Source: JBBDXI01 sp040902425 (lineage in GTDB: Bacteria; Planctomycetota; Phycisphaerae; Phycisphaerales; UBA1924). Taken from it: a stretch of 9,425 bases of DNA. The translations under genes were made by a program, and so were the position numbers. The notes beneath the pieces are model-generated. The model ran no database searches, was not told where the DNA came from, and saw only the letters and a list, made by a program, of their open reading frames with translations. Positions 5,300-9,425 of the stretch are shown here, piece after piece. Within the stretch, counting starts at the first letter, position 1. Each line of letters opens with the position of its first letter. The stretch lies in assembly GCA_040902425.1 (NCBI GenBank), contig JBBDXI010000001.1, positions 1-9,425 on the forward strand. Direction: 5' to 3'.

Positions 5300-7444
5300 A
5301 TGGGGAACGGGGGCTCGTATCGTTCGGGCATGCCCATACCGGGAGTGACCGGCGGTACGGCCGCGGCGGCGCGGGGCGGGTGCGGCGCCGAGGGGGGGCG
5401 GCCGCGCGGGGTGTCGCTGCCGGTGCTGGCGGTTCAGCCGGCGTTGGGGGGCGGGAAGCCGGGTGGCGTGAGGAAGAGCCGGAGCGGGCCGCGGCGGGCG
5501 GCGGTGCTGATCGCGGTGAACGCGCTGATGGCGGGGCACATCATTCTGTGGGTGGCGACGGGGATGCGTCGGACGCTCTCGCCGGTGGAGCCGTCGGAGG
5601 GCATGTACACGCTGGAGCGGGGGACGATCAACGCGGGGTTTATTTTCTTTGCGCTGGCGCTGCTGGCGACGCTGGTGTTCGGGCGGTTTTTCTGCGGGTG
5701 GGGGTGCCACATCGTGGCGCTGCAGGACCTGTGCGCGTGGATGATGAAGCGGGCGGGGGTGAAGCCCAAGCCGTTCCGGTCGCGGCTGCTGGTGTTCGTG
5801 CCGCTGCTGCTGGGGCTGTACATGTTCGTGTGGCCGACGTTCGTGCGCGAGGTGGTGAGGCCGGTCTCGGGGGACTGGTGGGCGGCGGTGGCGCCGTACG
5901 TGGGGGAGGTGGGGGCGCGGCCGGGGATCACGTGGGAGCTGACGAAGGAGAAGTTCTGGGAGACGTTCCCGGCGTGGTACGTGGCGGTGCCGTTTTTGCT
6001 GGTGTGCGGGTTCGGGGCGGTGTACTTCCTGGGGGCGAAGGGGTTCTGCACGTACGGGTGCCCCTACGGCGGGTTTTTCGGGCCGCTGGACCGGGCGGCG
6101 CCGGGGCGGATCCTGGTGACGGATGCGTGCGAGCACTGCGGGCACTGCACGAGCGTGTGCACGAGCAACGTGCGGGTGCACGAGGAGGTGCGGGATTTCG
6201 GGATGGTGGTGGACCCGGGGTGCATGAAGTGCATGGACTGCGTGAGCGTGTGCCCGAACGATGCGCTGTATTTCGGGTTTGCGCGGCCGCCGCTGCTGTC
6301 GCCGAAGAAGTCGCCGGCGAAGCGGCGCCTAGCGGATGCGCCGCTACTGGCGGAGGTGGGTCTCTTCGGGATCGGGTTCGTGCTGTTCTTCGGGTTCCGG
6401 GACATGTTCCACCAGGTGCCGATGCTGATGGCGGTGGGGATGGCGGGGATGGGGGCGTTCCTGGCGTGGAAGCTGTGGGAGATGCTGCGGCTGCCGAGCG
6501 TGCGGGTGCAGAGCGTGCAGCTGAAGCTCAAGGGGCGGTGGAAGGGCGCGGGCGTGGCGTACGCGGCGCTGACGGTCCTGGTGCTGGGGGCGGGGGCGTG
6601 GGGGGCGGCGGTGAACGGGCGGGCGTACGCGGGGGAGGTGCTGCTGGGGAAGATCACGGTGAGGCGGGAGCAACTGATGACGCCGGGGTTCCGCGTGCCG
6701 GAGGAGCAGCGGGCGCTGGCGGCGCGGGCGCTGGCGCACTTGCGGGCGGCGTCGCGGCCGTCGGAGGGCGGGTGGGGGTGGCAGGGGTCGGTGAAGACGG
6801 TGGGGTACCGCGCGCTCGCGGCGTGGGTGGCGGGGGACCTCGCGGAGGCGGAGCGGTTGATCGGCGAGACGGTCGAGTTGTCCATGGCGCACGGGGAGCG
6901 GCCGGCGCCCGACGCCGTGGCGTCGCTGGGGCCGGTGATGTCGCAGCGCGGGGCGGGCGCGCCGGAGATCATCGCGCGGTACCGGGGGCTCATCGCGCGG
7001 GCGCCCGGGTCCGCCGATGCGCGCCTGACGCTCGCGCAGGTGCTGATCGCGGTGGGCGATGCTGCGGGCGCGGCGGAGCAGTTGGCCGCGGCGGTGGAGG
7101 CCGAGCCCCTCAACGCCCGAACTTGTTATGCGGCCGGGTCGATGCTGGTGGAACCTCTCGGGCGGCCCGAACTCGCGGTGACGGCGTTCGAGCGGGTGCT
7201 GGCGGTGGAGCCGGGGCGGGCGGAGGCGCACTGGGGCGCCGGGGTGTGCCTGGTGGCGATCGGCCGGGCCGCGGAGGGGGAGCGGGCGATGCGGGAGGCG
7301 GTGCGGCTGTCGCCGCATCCGGCGCCGTATATTCAGGTTCTGGGGGGGTTGCTGCGGTCGCAGGGGCGTGGGGCGGAGGCATCCGAGCTGGAGCGGGGTG
7401 CGAATAACCGTGATCCGGGGGTGTTGTCCCCGGCTCCTCGCTAG
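5300..7444 (+). CDS. NapH/NosR/CcoG-like polytopic 4Fe-4S membrane protein with C-terminal TPRs
   Basis: A 714-residue fusion. Membrane spans lie at about 67-87, 110-130, 162-182, 225-247, 352-366, 372-392 and 418-437. Between the second and fourth spans and the ferredoxin domain are the paired motifs FFCGWGC (C132, C136) and FCTYGCPYGG (C250, C254), typical of NapH/NosR/CcoG-type quinol- or electron-handling membrane proteins. A two-cluster ferredoxin domain follows: C277-x2-C280-x2-C283-x3-C287 and C308-x2-C311-x2-C314-x3-CP318. After the last span, about 450-690 is helical with TPR-like units near 564-605, 608-640 and 641-672. It probably passes electrons across or along the membrane, with the TPRs docking a partner; no nap, nos or cco gene is nearby to name the pathway. 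I chose ATG 5300 (GGGGCGGG upstream); ATG 5330 is also in frame. The last residues (DPGVLSPAPR) are encoded by a hairpin repeat at 7415-7433. Frames running further upstream cross the gap and are not real. Confidence 0.9.
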   Translation: MGNGGSYRSGMPIPGVTGGTAAAARGGCGAEGGRPRGVSLPVLAVQPALGGGKPGGVRKSRSGPRRAAVLIAVNALMAGHIILWVATGMRRTLSPVEPSEGMYTLERGTINAGFIFFALALLATLVFGRFFCGWGCHIVALQDLCAWMMKRAGVKPKPFRSRLLVFVPLLLGLYMFVWPTFVREVVRPVSGDWWAAVAPYVGEVGARPGITWELTKEKFWETFPAWYVAVPFLLVCGFGAVYFLGAKGFCTYGCPYGGFFGPLDRAAPGRILVTDACEHCGHCTSVCTSNVRVHEEVRDFGMVVDPGCMKCMDCVSVCPNDALYFGFARPPLLSPKKSPAKRRLADAPLLAEVGLFGIGFVLFFGFRDMFHQVPMLMAVGMAGMGAFLAWKLWEMLRLPSVRVQSVQLKLKGRWKGAGVAYAALTVLVLGAGAWGAAVNGRAYAGEVLLGKITVRREQLMTPGFRVPEEQRALAARALAHLRAASRPSEGGWGWQGSVKTVGYRALAAWVAGDLAEAERLIGETVELSMAHGERPAPDAVASLGPVMSQRGAGAPEIIARYRGLIARAPGSADARLTLAQVLIAVGDAAGAAEQLAAAVEAEPLNARTCYAAGSMLVEPLGRPELAVTAFERVLAVEPGRAEAHWGAGVCLVAIGRAAEGERAMREAVRLSPHPAPYIQVLGGLLRSQGRGAEASELERGANNRDPGVLSPAPR
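7412..7438 (+). repeat. Hairpin repeat H2 forming the 3' end of the 4Fe-4S/TPR gene
   Basis: CCGGGGGT (7415-7422) and GTCCCCGG (7426-7433) pair through six Watson-Crick and two G-T pairs around a GTT loop, followed by GGCTCCTCGCT. H1 at 1751-1780 has the same loop and a similar flank with different stem bases. The stop TAG is at 7442-7444, so the repeat supplies the last codons of the protein. It may also serve as the 3' end structure of the transcript. Confidence 0.6.
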
Positions 7445-7553
7445 CGTCGATTTCTGGCGGCTCGTTCAAGGGCCGCTTTCGCTTTCCCGGTTCCGCGGTA
7501 TCTTTGCGGCTCACGTCGGCCGTTTCGGCGGCGCGGCCTTCCCGCCCCCCAAG

Positions 7554-7561
7554 AAGGAGGT
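7554..7561 (+). promoter_or_regulatory. Strong Shine-Dalgarno AAGGAGGT for the secreted protein
   Basis: AAGGAGGT lies 4 nt before ATG 7566 and is the closest match to the anti-SD complement in the window. It fixes the start and suggests strong translation. The 121-nt spacer from 7445 is less G-rich than the genes and contains TATCTT at 7499-7504 as a weak -10 candidate without a convincing -35. Confidence 0.85.
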
Positions 7562-7565
7562 TTCG

Positions 7566-9425
7566 ATGCGCTCATGTGCTCGTCCTGTCGTGGCGCTGAT
7601 CAGCGCCTGCGGTCTCGCGGCGGCGGTCTCTCCGGCGGCGGCGCAGTACGGGGTGCTGCAGGATGCAAGGTCGCGGGTGTTCCCGGACGGGCGCGGGCCG
7701 GAGCCGAGCGGGGGCGGCGGGGCGGACACGTCGAACGGGCCGGACGTGATCGTGGGGGAGCTGATGTGGCAGGACTCGGGGGGCTCGATCAGCCTGAACC
7801 TGGACCTGCGGGGGAGCACGGCGACGCACCTGGCGTACGGGATCGGGACGACGTCGTGCAACATCGGGAACGTGAACCTGCAGTGGATCGGGGGCTCGGC
7901 GCTGAAGCCGGTGATCCCGCAGAACGCGTTCCGGCTGAAGACGGTGGACGGCTCGACGCGGCTGGAGCAGGTGGGGCAGTCGTGGATGAAGCACGCGTTC
8001 ACGGCGCTGACGCAGAACGCGTGCGCGGACATGTGGCCGGGGCAGAGCTGCAACGGTGCGGGGGGGAGCGTGCTGGGGATCCGCTGCTCGGACCCGTACA
8101 CGGCGTCGCGGAACTCGTCGCAGAGCAACCCCAGCGGGAGCGGCGGGAGCGGGCCGCGGTACCAGGTGAACCCGTTCACGGGGGAGTATCCCTGGCCGGT
8201 GGGGACGATGCCGACGATCACGGACGGGACGTCGCGGCGGATCCGGGTGCTGAGGACGGACCTGGAGGTGACGACGGCGACGACGGCGACGCAGTACTTC
8301 GGCGAGGCGCTGTACGTGAACCGTGACGATGCGCGCTGGGGGAACGGGAAGAACAACGCGTCGTACCGGCGGATGTTCTGGAACGGGCCGACGCACCCGA
8401 CGCAGCCGAACGACTTCGTGATGGAGGGGGACGGGACGTACAACAAGGGGATGCACCGGCAGGTGCCGGCGATCTACGCGTGGCGCGACTACGGGAAGAT
8501 CGCGACCAACCCGGCGAGCCCGCTGGACAACGACGTGATGATGTCGGAGGTGACGACCGGGCATGTGTTCGCGCCGACGGGCGCGGTGCGGCCGGAGGGG
8601 GACGGGTGGCACATCATCGGCTCGAAGGCGACGGACCTGGGGAACGGGCTGCACCACTACGAGTACGCGGTGTACAACCTGAGCTCGGACCGGATGGGCG
8701 GGTCGTTCACGGTGCCGGTGCCGGCGGGGGCGGTGATCAGCAATGTGGAGTGGCGGGGTGTGGACAGCCACAGCGGCTTTGCGGCGGAGGACGCGACGCG
8801 GAACGAGCCGTGGGACATCACGGTGAACCCCGGGTCGGTGGTGTTCGCGGCGCACACGCCGTACTCGGGGAGCGACTACGCGGCCAAGCCGATCACGGGG
8901 GTCTCGACGGGGAACCCGGCGACGGTGACCTCGGCGAACCACGGGCTGGTCACGGGGAACTACGTGGCGATCGTCGGGTGCAACGCGACGGCCTCGGGGA
9001 CGGGGATCAACCACACCTTCATCGTGACGGTGGTGAACGCCAACCAGTTCACGGTCCCGATCGGCGTGACGGGGGCGGGGACGACGGGGACGTTCGGCTC
9101 GCCGAGCATCCTGGGGAACGGGATCCGGTGGGGGACGATGTACAACTTCCGGTTCGACAGCACCGCGGCGCCGGCGTCGGGGCAGGTGACGCTGGGGTTC
9201 TACAAGCGGGACATGCCGGGGTACCCCAACTCGGTGGACGGCGCGGCGTGGGTGCCCTCGGTGGTGCCGCCGCCGGTGTGCTACGCCAACTGCGACGAGA
9301 GCACGACGGCGCCGGTGCTGAACGTGGCGGACTTCGGGTGCTTCCTGACGCGGTACGCGGCGGGCGAGGCCTACGCCAACTGCGACGAGAGCACGACGGC
9401 GCCGGTGCTGAACGTGGCGGACTTC
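7566..9425 (+). CDS. Secreted protein with GC-type dockerin repeats, 3' truncated
   Basis: The frame is open from ATG 7566 to the right edge (620 residues, no stop). Residues 1-26 are a signal peptide (MRSCARPVVALISACGLAAA, then VSPAAA before Q27). The next 400 residues form a large beta-rich extracellular region of a planctomycete type, with no catalytic motif I can name. Residues about 443-510 look like an inserted module: ITGVSTGNPATVTSANHGLV, then VAIVGCNATASGTGINHTFI and NANQFTVPIG. This resembles the small beta domains found in phage tail or fibre proteins. Flanking sequence resumes as NGIRWGTMYNFRFDSTAAPA. From C572 two 30-residue GC-type dockerin repeats begin (YANCDESTTAPVLNVADFGC, FLTRYAAGEA), the second cut by the window end. 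Such repeats probably anchor or assemble proteins at the cell surface; the partner is unknown. All codons were read through without a frameshift. Codons are strongly NNG-biased. Confidence 0.85.
   Translation, partial: MRSCARPVVALISACGLAAAVSPAAAQYGVLQDARSRVFPDGRGPEPSGGGGADTSNGPDVIVGELMWQDSGGSISLNLDLRGSTATHLAYGIGTTSCNIGNVNLQWIGGSALKPVIPQNAFRLKTVDGSTRLEQVGQSWMKHAFTALTQNACADMWPGQSCNGAGGSVLGIRCSDPYTASRNSSQSNPSGSGGSGPRYQVNPFTGEYPWPVGTMPTITDGTSRRIRVLRTDLEVTTATTATQYFGEALYVNRDDARWGNGKNNASYRRMFWNGPTHPTQPNDFVMEGDGTYNKGMHRQVPAIYAWRDYGKIATNPASPLDNDVMMSEVTTGHVFAPTGAVRPEGDGWHIIGSKATDLGNGLHHYEYAVYNLSSDRMGGSFTVPVPAGAVISNVEWRGVDSHSGFAAEDATRNEPWDITVNPGSVVFAAHTPYSGSDYAAKPITGVSTGNPATVTSANHGLVTGNYVAIVGCNATASGTGINHTFIVTVVNANQFTVPIGVTGAGTTGTFGSPSILGNGIRWGTMYNFRFDSTAAPASGQVTLGFYKRDMPGYPNSVDGAAWVPSVVPPPVCYANCDESTTAPVLNVADFGCFLTRYAAGEAYANCDESTTAPVLNVADF
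9281..9425 (+). repeat. 90-nt coding tandem repeat, second unit cut by the edge
   Basis: 9281-9335 and 9371-9425 are identical over 55 nt with a 90-nt period, encoding the 30-residue dockerin-like unit. The bases just before each copy differ (G at 9280, C at 9370), so the identity starts exactly there and runs to the last base. Nucleotide identity without silent changes suggests recent duplication or gene conversion. Confidence 0.9.

Noticed and set aside
5154..5337. Start of the LEA type 2 protein at 5337 on the minus strand, across the gap
   Set aside because: The sequence beyond the Ns belongs to another contig and translates to repeat copy B. The real N-terminus is missing.
4534..7407. 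Long plus-strand open frame of 957 residues in another frame over the 4Fe-4S/TPR gene
   Set aside because: It crosses the N gap, is almost only Gly, Ala, Val and Arg, and overlaps a gene with clear ferredoxin motifs. It is a shadow frame of high-GC DNA.
7572..9014. Minus-strand open frame of 480 residues opposite the secreted dockerin-type protein
   Set aside because: Arg/Val/Pro-rich, no family features. The plus strand has a signal peptide, a strong Shine-Dalgarno and known repeats.

Overview
This window looks like one metagenome-assembled scaffold from a high-GC planctomycete, most likely class Phycisphaerae. That placement is an inference. It rests on the GC-type dockerin repeats at the right end, the zinc-ribbon/membrane hypothetical protein, the ECF sigma factor beside a DUF4349 membrane protein, and the 4Fe-4S membrane protein fused to TPRs. 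No rRNA, tRNA, CRISPR array, transposase or phage structural gene was seen. The sequence is not continuous. It starts in a poly-G run and holds two 10-N gaps (3771-3780 and 5144-5153), each followed at once by a 21-nt homopolymer. It ends after 55 nt that exactly repeat a stretch 90 nt upstream, which looks like a contig end inside a tandem repeat.

Layout, left to right. (1) 2-1706, plus strand: an ECF sigma factor lacking its N-terminus, then a two-span DUF4349 membrane protein, probably a sigma/membrane-partner pair. (2) 1707-1855: three hairpins in a row. (3) 1856-3625, plus: a 589-residue zinc-ribbon membrane protein with a HEAT-like segment, function unknown. (4) 3626-3888: repeat-rich intergenic DNA holding the first gap. 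(5) 3889-5143, minus, all on the inter-gap contig: a small secreted protein with two perfect dockerin/EF-hand calcium loops, and a LEA type 2 (WHy) protein cut by the second gap. (6) 5300-7444, plus: a polytopic 4Fe-4S protein of the NapH/NosR/CcoG kind with C-terminal TPRs. (7) 7566 to the end, plus: a large secreted protein ending in 30-residue GC-type dockerin repeats, with the best Shine-Dalgarno in the window.

The genes do not form one obvious pathway. Themes are envelope and secretion (signal peptides, dockerin-like calcium modules, a WHy protein), sigma-factor signalling and membrane electron transfer. The most unusual content is non-coding. At least two families of short hairpin repeats are scattered between and inside genes, and copies differ by changes that keep the stems paired. 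One copy sits inside the sigma-factor linker and one encodes the C-terminus of the 4Fe-4S/TPR protein. The plus strand is also strongly G-rich whichever strand is coding: plus genes favour NNG codons, while the two minus genes favour NNC.
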